Below, in pieces: positions 22,420 through 33,239 of a DNA stretch of 64,000 bases. The position numbers and the translations under genes are program-made. Each line of letters opens with the position of its first letter. The first letter of the stretch is position 1. Below the pieces are notes generated by a model, which worked only from the letters and a program-made list of their open reading frames with translations, was not told where the DNA came from and made no database searches. The stretch comes from Platanthera guangdongensis (taxonomy: Eukaryota > Streptophyta > Magnoliopsida > Asparagales > Orchidaceae). The stretch lies in the NCBI GenBank assembly GCA_039583875.1, contig CM077157.1:78740346-78804345 (forward strand), given 5' to 3'.

Positions 22420-22665
22420 ATAGTTAGATAGATCCGTCCAATTCGAACCTGTCAGAGTAGTAGATTACAAGATGAAGACACTACGTAACAAGACCATCCC
22501 GATGGTTAAGATACTATGGTCAAATTGCAGATGAGAGGAGTTCACGTGGGAACCTGGAGAACTCCTCCAAGAGAAACACCCAGAGCTCTTTCTCCAAGTG
22601 TGTTACTTTTCCCCCTACTTCAAGTAAATTTTCGGGGATGAAAATCCTTTTATTTTTATTAGATT
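22420..22665 (+). pseudogene. Chromovirus J pol C-terminus (chromodomain-like)
   Basis: The stretch reads EPVRVVDYKMKTLRNKTIPM, VKILWSNC, EFTWEPGELLQEKHPELF, which is the usual end of Tekay-type pol and resembles the chromodomain found there. It is the continuation of 15235-17190 on the other side of the Athila insertion. One in-frame TGA splits it. Confidence 0.75.
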
Positions 22666-23592
22666 GTAACATCCCGACTTTTATTGGGCCACCAGAGCCC
22701 TAGTGGGCCCAATAAAAGTGGCTGAAACCCTACCCATGACTCGGTGGGAGATAACCCTAGACGTGAAATAGTGCTAGATAATACCGAATTGAGTTCTGTC
22801 GACTCCTGTGACCTCATATAACCTAGACAGGTGCATTGAAACTCATCGTGTCACAATCCGAGATATAAGAACAGATTTAGACAGTTTGACCATTTTAGCG
22901 CGCTACGACACGCAATTTTTGGACTTTCGCCAAATGGACTCCGATTCAACCCCAGTCAGTGGAGTTGGACTCGTGGGGTCAATTTGAAGTAAACGGAACT
23001 CGTCCCAATCAATTTCGATGACAATTGGTCAACTCGTGGTCAAATCAAGCATAGTTGTGCACCGAAAGCGTGCGCAAACCAATTGTGATATGACAACCGT
23101 ACTTTAACCCAACCCCGATAACTTGTACCCACTTTGACTTTGAATAGCAAGGGGGGACCCACCTTAGGGTTGAATTGGTAACCCCCCCACACCCCCCCCC
23201 CCCCCCCCCCCGAAAACCCATTTTTATACTTTTCTCCAAATGGGGGGCCCACCCCCTCTTCATGACCACTTAGGGTCTTGCACCTCATCCACTTTAGGCC
23301 CCCCAACCAGCAAATAGCCCACTAGGAAGTGGAGGCCCATTCACACCTTTCTCTCTCTCTCTCTCTCTTTCCCACCCTAAGAAAAACCCAAGCCCATAAG
23401 GGCTTAGCCGTTTTACCCACATGGGGGAAATGTTGGGGCCTCTAGCTGTCCTTGGACAGCTGGAGGTGGGGATTAGTCCCTCCCTAAGGAGGGATAAATC
23501 CCACATTGGCTAGGGGAGGAGAGCACCTCCCCGCCCCAAGCCAATAAAAGACCCCCCTCCTCCTCTCCCTTATGTAGCCCTACCCAAAAGCT
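22666..23592 (+). mobile_element. 3' LTR of chromovirus J, truncated
   Basis: It starts TGTAACATCCCGACTTTTATTG, a canonical Tekay-type LTR start, 20-odd bases after the pol end. It contains a C homopolymer (about 23190-23211) and a CT microsatellite (23350-23368). It stops after CCCTACCCAAAAGCT at a scrambled junction with element K, so U5 is missing. Confidence 0.75.
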
Positions 23593-23632
23593 GCACGTGG
23601 AACATAATCATTAGCCCTACCCAAAAGCTTCA
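23575..23632. repeat. Filler-DNA junction between J LTR and K gag
   Basis: TAGCCCTACCCAAAAGCT occurs at 23575-23592 and again at 23612-23629. Between them lies a 21-base segment (23593-23613) that matches 20 of 21 bases of 23812-23832 in K gag, in the same orientation. This is the pattern left when a break is repaired by copying short stretches from nearby DNA. Confidence 0.8.
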
Positions 23633-24005
23633 TTCTTGCAACTCTCACCTTATTCTCATCATTCAGACTATGCCACTCGAAATAACACTCTGTCTCCATA
23701 ACCGAGTCTAGAAAGACTTGGGGTTCTCCCAGTCCATCATACGACGGGGTTTTGACTCGCTCCACCCTAGTAATATCAAACTCAAAGGGTTCCCGATTAT
23801 TGTGAAAAGGTGCACATGGAACATAATCATTATGATGATTATAATTCCGTTCGTCAAGTGGATGGACGGCTTGATTACGGATAGCGGCGATGTTTAAATT
23901 AATTTGGTGAAACATCTCCCTCATCTCCGTCATCTATGCATTGAACTCCAGACGGAGATCGTCGATCGCTGTGGAAATATGTCCCACATCCGGCTCGTCT
24001 GCCAT
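23630..24005 (-). pseudogene. Gypsy gag N-terminal fragment (element K)
   Basis: ATG at 24005 (MADEPDVGHISTAID), a TAG at 23936-23934, then MTEMREMFHQ and a gag core with VKTPSYDGLGEPQVFLDSV, ECYFEWHSL and KVRVARMKL. The core is close to that of element H (DAPTYDGLGDPQIFL, ECYFEWHTI, KVQVARMKL), so K and H belong to related families. It breaks off at the filler junction at 23630. Confidence 0.82.
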
Positions 24006-24274
24006 TTGTGAGGTACACGGGGTATACTCCGTGCCTAATCTAGTGCGCATGCAAACAAAAATTTTGACTCAAAAATTTTTAACAGTAGTGATTGTTGTCG
24101 CCTACTAACTATGATAAAATATATTTTTTTTCTTGTTGGAAATAAATAAGAGAGCAATATAATTTTTTCTTTTTTTTGAATTTTTTTTGCTGAAAAAAAA
24201 ACATTTTGAGCAAGAGCGTGTCGGCGTTCTAGGATAATTTGGGATGGTTCGAATTAAGAAATCGACACAACCTG

Positions 24275-24286
24275 GCTCTGATACCA
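24275..24286 (-). other. Primer-binding site, initiator tRNA-Met (element K)
   Basis: TGGTATCAGAGC on the minus strand matches the plant initiator tRNA-Met 3' end complement perfectly and is preceded by ATTT, as usual next to a Gypsy LTR end. 24006-24274 is AT-rich untranslated leader without a gene. Confidence 0.88.
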
Positions 24287-24289
24287 AAT

Positions 24290-26703
24290 TAATGTAGCAT
24301 TGTACGCGCGACACGAATACTAGCGAAATTATGATTCCCTCTCGACGTTCCAACTAATTTACGATTCGCACAGAAAATTATTCCAGCCCACACGTTTGAA
24401 ATATTTAGCGATCCAAGGCTAACGTACGGGTAGCCAATCCGTTAGAGACCGAATCACGGCTATAGGCCGATATTTGATCAAGATAAAAGGACGACTATTG
24501 AGTCTGAACGAGCAGAGTTGTACCAATTATAACACCCGCAATCTGTCGCATAGCATATAGCAGTAGGTCCGGCCGGGGCCCGACACTATATACCACAGAC
24601 AGACCGAGTGGTTAATCAATGGAAACCATCCAACTAATATCAATGTCCTACACAAAGCATTCTAGTGGAAGCAATTAAAAGTTGATTTAATAAAGAACCC
24701 AACACTAGCATGAATGTCCACTAACAAGCCACGGAATGAACGTACAAATACACAATTATAATGGCCTTAAGACCTTACAATTGTTTACTCAAATAGAAGT
24801 GTTTTCCAAACCTCGGCACGTAGGCCGGCCATACATGAATACAAGAAAACACTAAGCAATAGGCCTTCGAGGGCCGGCACAGCAACTTGGGCTTTAGCCC
24901 GCTATTTACCGCTCGGCTCCGCAGCACCTGCAAGCACAATCCACCGCAATGGTGGCAAACTAAAGCAACGATCAGCAATGCTGACCAAATTATAACGATC
25001 CCGCCCCCAATTCGGGGCGGCGATGCTCCTTCCTTGCACTTTATTAGCATAACCAAGCAGTATATATATACATTTTATCACAGGCGTTGGCACGCACGGC
25101 CACACGCCCCGTGCACTCATGGCACATTATCGGTGAACCGGTCAATGCCACGTCAATTTAATCCATAGACACCCCGGTCTCACCACTGCCACTTTGACGG
25201 CAAAACTATGAGCATTTGTCTTTCAAGCATTGGTCACGTCATTTTACGCTATAGATCGCCTAAGACCCTCATCTATGCCAACGGCTCCAACCGGACGACA
25301 TAGAACGGGTACGGTTCCGGCTAACCCGTGCTCACATCACAACGACAATTTAAGCCATATGCGCGGGTCAAACTTCTCCGAGTCCTGTTTCTGTTACACA
25401 TTCCACATAACTCGGTTATGTTCGAGATGGCTCCCCGGCCACCATGTTGGTAGAATCACGCATCTGCCTAGTTTTTCGTGTGTAGCTTTGAGTTAATCCC
25501 CAAGGCTCCCTGTTAAAATCCACCACGTAGAAAACCCGAAAAACAACCATACACACGGAGTATTCTCTGGCCCTTATGCAATGCAACATCACCGATCCAG
25601 ACAAACTTGTCCGAGTAGGCTTCACACATCATGCATATATCCGTTCTTAACTACGGACTCTACGCAACGGGGACTATTCATGTCTACCCGAAGAAACGCC
25701 TCAAACTTACCGCAAACTCACGAGAGCAAGCTTTCCTATGCAAAAAAAGTAGAGATTCACATGCTCGAGTAGAGAATCTTTACCCTAGCGTTCTTCCTTG
25801 GCGCCATGGAAATATACGCAGATGAAAAGCACTGCAATCTCCTTGCCTCCATAGATCCAAAGTCGGCTCGCGATTTGGAGCTCCGCAGCTCCACCGGTGA
25901 CCGGATCTAGGCTTCTTCTTCCTCCTTTGCTCTCCCCTTTCTCTAGACTTAGAAAGAGAACCACTCATGAGAAATGAGGGTTTCAAAGGCCCAATCGCAG
26001 GTATATCCCAGTAGGAGCAACCCCTGACCATCGGATCCCAAAATAAGGAAACGAACGGCTACAATCCGTAGCTTAAATGTAAAACCTGGGCCGAACACGG
26101 CCTGCGACACGCCCGTGTCCATGGCAGTGTCCCTCATTCGCCGTCAAAATTGACGCGTCTCGCAAAACACACGAGCATCCGACACGCCTGTGTTCGACCT
26201 GACACACCCATGTCAACCAGTACATGCCCGTGTTCCCGGGCGTGTTCCTCCATCCACACAGGACCAACACCAACCCAAGACTCACACGGGTCTTGGACAC
26301 GCCCGTGACCTATTTGACACACCCGTGTCATATCCGAACACGCCTGGGCTCTAGGCCGTGTTCACAGTCTCGACATTTCATCGAGCGCAGTTCGTCGAGC
26401 ACCCGACACGGCCTTGGACACGCCCGTGTCCTAGGCCGTGTTCCGTGTCTCGATATTTCGTCGAGCGAAAATCGTCGACTCCCCTGGCAGATCGTCGACA
26501 CGAGCTCGACACGCCCTGAGACATGCCCGTGTTCGCTGCTCGATGATCGTCGACTCCAGAATTCATCGACCTCTCGGCCAAATCGTCGACCCAAACACGA
26601 CACGCCCTGGGACACGCCAGTGTCTCATGCCGTGTGCCCCCTACCAAATTCTAAATTTGGCCCAGAATGCCTCCCGTCGCTCTTTTGCGTTTTGGGGCGT
26701 TAT
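24290..26703 (-). mobile_element. LTR block between K and L (minus)
   Basis: On the minus strand it starts TTATAACGCCCC at 26703, probably a decayed TGTAACGCCCC, right after the L pol end and a purine tract. It ends near 24290 at the K primer-binding site. Inside are an inverted-repeat array (26085-26640), a leader with TATATATA at about 25056-25066, and a GTGTTATAATTGGTAC segment near 24530. That segment looks like an LTR end with a decayed primer site, so the block may be two fused LTRs. No coding sequence is seen. Confidence 0.55.
26085..26640. repeat. Cassettes of about 100 bp with GACACGCCCGTGTC hairpins (LTR of L)
   Basis: Six cassettes begin near 26085, 26185, 26290, 26403, 26508 and 26597. 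Each holds GACACGCCCGTGTC or a close variant (GACACG and CGTGTC are complements) and a partner GGCCGTGTTC. From the fourth cassette on, TCGTCGA-type half-sites are interleaved. Confidence 0.82.
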
Positions 26704-27618
26704 AACTCTCTCCCTCTTAAACGAATTTCGTCCACGAAATTACATAAAGGAAAAAACATAAAACTTAAATGGTACCTGAGTTAAACAACTCCAGGTACTC
26801 CTCAAGCATGGTTTGCTCTCGCTCCCAAGATAGCTCCTCGTGACCGCAATTGTCCCAACGGACCTTGACCATCCTGATCTCTTTATTGCGAAGTCGCTTG
26901 ACTTCTGAGTCCTCAATACGTGCGCGCTTGACCTTCGTCGTCATCCCACTATCGACCGGCACTTGATTGACCGTGATCACTTGCGTAGGCTCTTGCACCG
27001 CCTTCTGTAGCACCGATATATGGAATACATCATATAGACCACTAAGCTCCACTGACAGCTTCAACTGGTACGCTGCTTCACCAATCCGCTCCAGAACCTC
27101 AAACGGTCCAAGGTACCTCGGGCTTAGTTTATTCAAGTGCGCACCCGCGAGACACCCTTAAACGGCTTGATCTTCAAGTACACCCAATCGCCAACATCGA
27201 ACTCCACGTTCCTATGCTTGGCATTATAGTACTTAGCCTGGTGATCCTAAGCGATTAGCAACCTCTCCCGAATGGTTATCACCAAATAAGTAGCATCCTC
27301 CACCTCTTGTCGCTTGTACAACTTTGACTCGCCTGTTTCCAACCAAGACAACGATGTGCGACATCTTCTACCATAAAGGGCCTCGAAGGGCGCCATTTGT
27401 ATGCTTGTCTGGTATCTATTGTTGTACGCGAACTCCACCAAGTAGATATGATCTTCCCACTGCTTTCCAAAGTGGAGGACACACATGCGAAGCATGTATT
27501 CCATTGTCCTATTGACCCTCTCGGTCTGCCGATCCGTCTACGGATGGAAGGCTGTGCTAAAACTCAGCTTCGTTCCCAACATCTACTGCACCAACCTCCA
27601 ATGATTAGACGTGAACCG
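26704..27618 (-). pseudogene. Chromovirus pol C-terminus (element L): integrase end and chromodomain
   Basis: From the right the frame opens inside the integrase core (GRFTSNHW, TKLSFSTAFHP, QTERVNRTMEYMLR, with the catalytic Glu). It continues with LVEFAYNNRYQTSIQMAPFE, the IN tail (YLGPFEVLERIGEAAYQL, DVFHISVLQK) and a chromodomain-like end (VKRLRNKEIRMVKVRWDN, ELSWEREQTM). Stops occur at TAG near 27540 and around 27247, with a frame change near 27140. Everything upstream of GRFTS is missing, replaced abruptly by gag of E. Confidence 0.88.
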
Positions 27619-27621
27619 CCC

Positions 27622-28095
27622 AAGGTTTTTAGCTCATTGATGATTGTGCTTAACCTATTGTACATATCAGCTACAGTCTCAGCTTCTTCTTTCTTGAAAT
27701 TCTCATAGAGGGATATGAGATTGGATCTCCTATTATTTCTTTCGTCTGCTGATCCAGCCACCATTTGGTTAAGGGAATCCCAAATGGCTTTGGGTGAGGT
27801 GCATTCACCCACCTTTTGAAATATATCATCTGACATTGTTTGTGCCAGTATATTCATTGCCTTGGAATCAACAATCTTTGCCTTCTTCTGGGCTTAGTAC
27901 ACTAAGGTGGTGGAAATGCAGTTTTACTTGAAGATGTTGCAGAAGTAGATGGTTGAGGGGACCTGTCAAAATGGAGTTGTAGATATCTTCATCAATAGAG
28001 TTCATGTACAACCTAATTCTTACCTTCCAGATGGCAATCTTATTCAGATTGCATACTGGAGGTCTGGTGATTGCATAGTCCTTATTCTGTGCCAT
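27622..28095 (-). pseudogene. Copia gag capsid fragment (element E)
   Basis: MAQNKDYAITRPPVCNLNK at 28095 matches the D gag start. A frameshift lies between about 27960 and 27860, where a Pro/Ser-rich linker is read out of frame. The second part (MNILAQTMSDDIFQKVGE, DERNNRRSNLISLYENFKK, DMYNRLSTIINELKTLG) is close to D. The gag ends there, and the next codons are integrase of L. Confidence 0.86.
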
Positions 28096-28185
28096 GATGT
28101 GTGACTATTAATCTAATGGAAATGAAAAGACAGATCTAACTCAGGATCTTTGATTCAAGGGTTAGCTTGTACAACCAAGGGAATC

Positions 28186-28199
28186 CTGCTTTGATACCA
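28186..28199 (-). other. Primer-binding site, initiator tRNA-Met type (element E)
   Basis: TGGTATCAAAGCAG on the minus strand, next to the LTR end at 28202; one base differs from the consensus. Confidence 0.82.
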
Positions 28200-28201
28200 A
28201 T

Positions 28202-30311
28202 TGAAAGTGATGTGTTAGATCTGAAATACTCTAGAGGGGGGGGGGGTGAATAGGGTATTCTTAAATCCTTAAAATCTTTTACAGCTTTTGCTGTAATTGT
28301 GAAAGAGCATAAACAACTTAATAAAATATAAACACAACAATCCTAGAAAGCACAAACACAACAAGAACAAAAAGAATGGGCAACCAGACAATACAAGAAA
28401 TTTATAGTGGTTCCCCAACCTGGGAACATCCGCTCTTCTACTACCCTGGTAGGAATCCAGTCAGATTTTTGATCAGGTGTCTGACACCAATGAGCTTTTG
28501 ATCAGGTTCTCAAAACCAAACCTCAAGTGTTTTGGTCAGGTGACTTGCACCCAAGAATATCATTTGAAGGGAGTTATAACCCTTTATACAGTGGGGGTGA
28601 GAGATGATATGGTCTTCTCTTTCTCAATATACAACTGAGAAGACTTGTGGATATGATTTTAGCAAATTGCTCCCCCTATGATGTAGAATGGTTCAAGGAA
28701 ATCTAGAGCTTTGCTTCCGTGTGATAGGTCTTCAATCTTTAAGTCTAGACCAGAAAGACCTTCAGGAACTTCTTGACAGATGGAATAGTTGTTGTCCTTT
28801 GAAGTGTCCTGGAGAGTTGAAGAATAAAGGCTCTTGATTTTTATTATTGTTCTTCTTCTTCAGGTAGTAGATGTTCTTCTGGTCTTGGGCTTCTTGAGTT
28901 GATGAATCAGAGTTCTAAGAAAGAGAGCAGAGAGTTTCTTGTTGCAGACCCCTTTTGATTTTCTGTCTGTGTGTCTATGTATTATTCTCTCTGTGTGTAT
29001 TCTGCTCTACTGTCTGTAGGAAAAGCGAAAAAATCTCTTTTATATTTCCTGTCAAAATTATCTTTCGAAATTTTGAATTCCTCTGCAATCAATGATGAAG
29101 GCCTTTAGAATAGACTGTATTGATTTATTTCCCCAACTGTCCCATGGAAAAATGGCAAGCAATAATCCTATAGAAGACCATAATAAATGCTTTATCTAAC
29201 AGTTATATTCAGAGAATATTGAAGCATTAATTACTCAGGAATTATTGCTTTAGGAAAGGGACAGAAGACTGGAAATGATTAAGTCTGGATTCGTCGAACA
29301 TATAACAGAAATCGTCGAGCTGAGTTCACAGTTCGTCGAGCTGAGAAGCTGTGTTCATCGACCAGATAACTTCTGTTCGTCGAGCTGAGTTCCAATATCG
29401 TCGAGCTGAGAGTAGAACTGCATTCTCTAGAAACTTTGCCTATTCTATGTATGGAGTTCATCGAGCTGATAGTTGATTTCGTCGACCTAACAACTTGTTT
29501 ATAAAACTTCTACGGAATGTGTCGACACAAGTCCTGGGTGTCGATATAATTACTTCTTGTCTCGACATGGCTGTTGTGTTGACAAAAATATGGAGTGTGT
29601 TGACATAAGTCCAATGTGTCGCCACAATTGCTGTTGATTTCGACACAACTCTTGCTTCTAGTGTCGACACAATTGCTGTTGGTGTCGACACAACTCTTAC
29701 TTCTAGTGTCGACACAAAATTCTGGTGTGAAGTGTTGAAGTATCCAGAAATCGTCGACCTGAGAATCTATTTCGTCGATCTGAGGACCATTAATTGCTGC
29801 TTGATAACTTTAGCCAAAGTGATCAAAGTTCATCGAGCTGAGAATCTTGAGTTCGTCGACTGAAGATGATTATGGACTTAAAAAAATTGAGAAACTTCTG
29901 GAGTAATAAGTTGAAGTAGAGAACCCAGAATTTGTTGAGCAGAGAACTAAGTTTTTCGACCTGAGTCTAGAGAACATAGTCTGGACTTGGAATGCTGAAG
30001 GTAGACTCCAAAGAACGTTGACCTGAGAATCACGTTCGTCGAGCTCAGCTCAGAGAATTTTATCTGAGATCATCGAGCTGAGCACGACAATCGTCAACCT
30101 GAGTTCGACGAACATCGAACTCATTTTACTAAGTCTTTGGAAAATCTCTAAGTCTTGTGTCTCTGACAGTATGATGATGGCTGGTCCATGCAGTGTTGAT
30201 ACTAAGGACTTGGACAAGACTCTAGGACAAAACTATGACCATGGCTATACAAGATGAGTCACAAGATCCTAACTTAGTGAACCTAGACCAAATCAAGCTA
30301 GGGATCCAGCA
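28202..30311 (-). mobile_element. 5' LTR of Copia E, about 2.1 kb
   Basis: It begins TGCTGGATCCCTAG at 30311, which aligns with the D LTR start (TGTTGGAACACC) through the next 40-50 bases, and ends TTTCA at 28202. U3 carries a mosaic of two different repeat motifs. The leader half (28230-29050) is CT/AG-rich and shows no gene. Confidence 0.8.
29285..30125. repeat. Mosaic U3 array of E: TCGTCGA blocks flanking a GTGTCGACAC block
   Basis: 29285-29490 and 29750-30125 hold TCGTCGA(G/C)CTGAG-type repeats as in the D LTR. In between, 29517-29715 holds four exact GTGTCGACAC copies and several near-copies, the motif otherwise confined to the SIRE-like LTRs C, A and B. Confidence 0.85.
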
Positions 30312-31670
30312 ACTCGACTTGTACCTCGGGGGTTTTAGCAACAGTATGGCAAGGACTATGATGAGATGTTTAATCTGCTGGAGAAGATGACTTCAGTATG
30401 AGTGGTGATAGCTTTGGCAGCTTGTCAAGGTTCGAAGATGTGGCAGCTGGATATAAAGAATGTCTTTCTTTATAGGGAGATCGACAAGGACATCTTCATG
30501 GATTAGCCGCTCGGGTACGTATCTGAAGAACATCCAGACTTCATCTGCAAGCTCTAGAAAGTGCTTTATGGCTTGATGAAGGCTCCTCAAGCCTGGTATG
30601 GGAAGATTGTAGAATACCTCCAGTTCTTTAGCTATCTGGCTTCAAACTCAGGCTCGAGCTTGTTCGTCATGAATAAGGGGGAGCTTCTAGTCCTAGTGCT
30701 ATTGTACGTGGATGACATGATCATCATGGGAAACTCCAAGGAGGAAGTAGCTAGGCTCAGGGCAGAGCTTGCTATCAGGTTTGAGATAAAGGCTCTGAGT
30801 GAACTCCACCATTTACTTGGAATTGATGTGGAGAGGAAGGAGAGCGATATACTCGTGTCCCAGAAGGGCTATGGGGAATGGATTGTTCAGCGATTCGGCA
30901 TGCAGCAGGGGAAGAGTAGCTCTACTCCATTTTATTCAGTCATCAAGCTTCAGCAGGATGAGGGGAGTATTCTTCTGAATCCTTTGGTGTTTCGGGCTCT
31001 TATTGGGAGTCTTATTTACCTGATGATTACAAGGCCAGACATTGCTTATACGGTTGGCCGAGTAAGTCGGCATATGTCGGAACCCAGGAAGCCTCATTTG
31101 ATGGTGGCTAGGAATATCTTGAAGTACGTGAAGGACACTTCTGACATGGGTCTCCTTTATAGGAGAGGTATGAAGTTTATTATTCAAGGATACTTGGACG
31201 TTGATTACGAAGGAGATTAAGTTGACCAGAAGTCAACATCCGGTTATGTCTTCACTTGTGGATCAGGTAGTATTTCTTGGTGCAACAAGAAGCAAGACTC
31301 AGTGTCCGTCTCTACTACAGAAGCAGAATACAAGACCTCAGCCTTGGCAGCTCGGGAAGCCATCTGGCTAAGGAGATTAGTAGAAGACATCTATGATGAA
31401 TTGCGCGGTCCTACTCTGCTATGGGGTGATAATAAAAGTGCCCTGAAGCTGGTGAATAATCCAGTTTGTCACGCACGGACAAAGTACATAGAGATTGAGC
31501 ACCACTTCATACGAGATAAGGTGTTGGAGGGGTCTCTAATGGAGGAGCATGTGCGGAGTGAGGACAACATCGCGGACATCTTCACGAAGACATTGCTGAA
31601 TGTGCCATTTACATGGTTACGAGGATTGCTGGGCTTGATCACCACTTCTCACTTCAAGGGGGAGTTTTGA
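30312..31670 (+). pseudogene. Copia reverse transcriptase and RNase H (element F), 5'-truncated
   Basis: It starts within reverse transcriptase (RLVPRGF) right at the E LTR. Motifs are QLDIKNVFLYREI, LYGLMKAPQAWYGK, the catalytic block as YVDDMIIMG, RPDIAYTVGRVSRHMSEP, then RNase H ([57 protein letters not shown]). There are at least five stops, one of them separating RT and RNase H (TAA at 31218-31220, after DYEGD). I cannot assign the Copia lineage with confidence; it is not the SIRE-like family of C. Confidence 0.9.
31653..31667 (+). other. Polypurine tract of element F
   Basis: CAAGGGGGAGTTT lies immediately before the TGAAAATC start of the 3' LTR and would prime plus-strand synthesis. 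Confidence 0.75.
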
Positions 31671-33239
31671 AAATCATGAAGTGAAAGTGGTTGTTTGGGG
31701 AGACCGCGCGGCAAAGGCGGACTGAGTCCGCAGCCTGGGCGGACTAATGGTGCGGCATGATTTGACAGTGGCCAGGGTGGACATAGTGGCTTGGATGGAC
31801 TATTAGATCTGCCTGAGCGGCCTATCTATGGCGATATGGTGGCAGTGTTCAGTTAGCTCGGCCGAGGGTTCTGCAGTTAGCTTGTCCTTGAAGTAACCGA
31901 GAGGATTGACGGTGAGTCTGCGGGAATGTGGCGGACTCAGTTGGAGTCCGCGGAGTTTGCTATGGCTGATGAAGTTTGGAGGTCATTAGATCGGCTTTGG
32001 TCCTTTCCTTGATCTCTGGTGATGCGGCGAGTGATAGCTACATTTATGATGACAGACTGTTCTTGGAGCATGCGACCTGGCTTCGTGTCCGCCGAGCTCG
32101 CGCCAGTTAATTAGTTGGTTGCTAGACTTGGTCACTCTTTGTGACAAGTCTAGAGTATTTGATGTGCTCGCAGAGTCCGTTGTTGATCCGGCGATCAGTG
32201 CCTGTTGGTCGTGGACTCGTGTGGTGGGCTGAAGCGGTATTCGCGAGTTGTGCTGGTTAGTGTTGTGTCAACATATAACATGCATACTGATGCAGTGAGC
32301 GCGGTGTTGTTGTGTCCACGTGCTGCGAAGCGTGTGGACTGGTATAGTGTCCACCAGGTGGCAGACTAGTTTTATGACTTGGTTCCTGGAGAACGGCTGG
32401 TCTAGCTTTGTCCTTGTGGACTCGGCGGACTGGGTTATGCTCGCTGTGAGCTGGGGTGGTGATTCTATCCACTAGGGTAGTGACCACACTCCTCACCCGA
32501 CCTATATATAGGATCCCTCGTCACTTCTACAGTAACTGCATGAATAGTAAGTTGAGCGCGGATTAATTGATGTGGCCTCGATTTTCCAGTCCGCAAGGAT
32601 TGAGAAGGTTTAACTGGTTGTTGTTTGCAGGTTGTGTAGCTAGCACTGTGAAGCTAGGAGTCTGGTTCTGATCGCGGTCAGGAAGCAGTGAAGCTTACGG
32701 TTTACAATCGGCGGTTTGCAGCAGGTCGCACTTGGCGGCCAACCAGTCTTCTCTCCAGCAGTTGTTCAAGTTCAATAACTAGTTTCCCGGTCTTGGCGGA
32801 CTTGGCGGTCTATTCCTTCAATTCGGTGGCGACTTGTAGAGCGGGTGTCAGTAGAATAACGGGTTATCCATAGTTTGTGAGGACTCCATAAATAAGTGAT
32901 AGCAGTAGCGACTTGGCAGTCTCGGCGGACTTGGCAGGCTCAGCAGTCTCTGAGGTAGTCCGCCCGGCTTGAAGATTTCTCTTGCTTGTTTACTTCTAAT
33001 TCCAACTTGGCGAAATCATGTCTTGACATGTATACATAGCCTTGTAAAGATTGATAGTTGATGAATACAAGATCTATGATTGCTCTCTGTTGTTACTGAT
33101 TACATAGCTCAGTTTATGGTTGGAGTGTTCCTACGCCTAGTTCTCGCTTTTCGCTTGATCAAGTGATCATCTTGATAGCTCTAGAAGTGTTTGCTTGATA
33201 CCAGAACTACCAGTTGATCAGCTTGAGAAATTTTTAACA
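31668..33239 (+). mobile_element. 3' LTR of Copia F, about 1.57 kb
   Basis: TGAAAATCATGAAG (31668) to TTTTTAACA (33239). It directly follows the polypurine tract and ends where integrase of G begins. U3 is GC-rich with repeated GGCGGAC/GTCCGC(C) words (31710-32470), followed by a CCTATATATAGG TATA box at 32501-32512. No ORF of note. Confidence 0.8.
32501..32512 (+). promoter_or_regulatory. TATA box of the F LTR
   Basis: CCTATATATAGG, the same palindromic TATA sequence as in the unrelated C LTR, downstream of the GTCCGC-rich U3. Confidence 0.6.

Larger units (their letters stand above)
27619..30311 (-). mobile_element. Copia element E (D-like), 5' LTR and partial gag
   Basis: The minus strand has a 2.1-kb 5' LTR, primer-binding site and about 470 bp of gag, then stops inside gag at a junction with chromovirus L. 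At 30311/30312 the LTR start abuts reverse transcriptase of Copia F in the opposite orientation, so E inserted into F. The 3' part of E has been lost. Confidence 0.83.

Noticed and set aside
17180..22430. Target-site duplication around the Athila element
   Set aside because: Left GTTGA and right ATAGT do not match; boundaries may be off by a few bases, so none is claimed.
26224..26784. 186-codon ORF with RHTP/SSST repeats, and the matching minus-strand frames
   Set aside because: Translation of the GACACGCCCGTGTC cassettes of an LTR.
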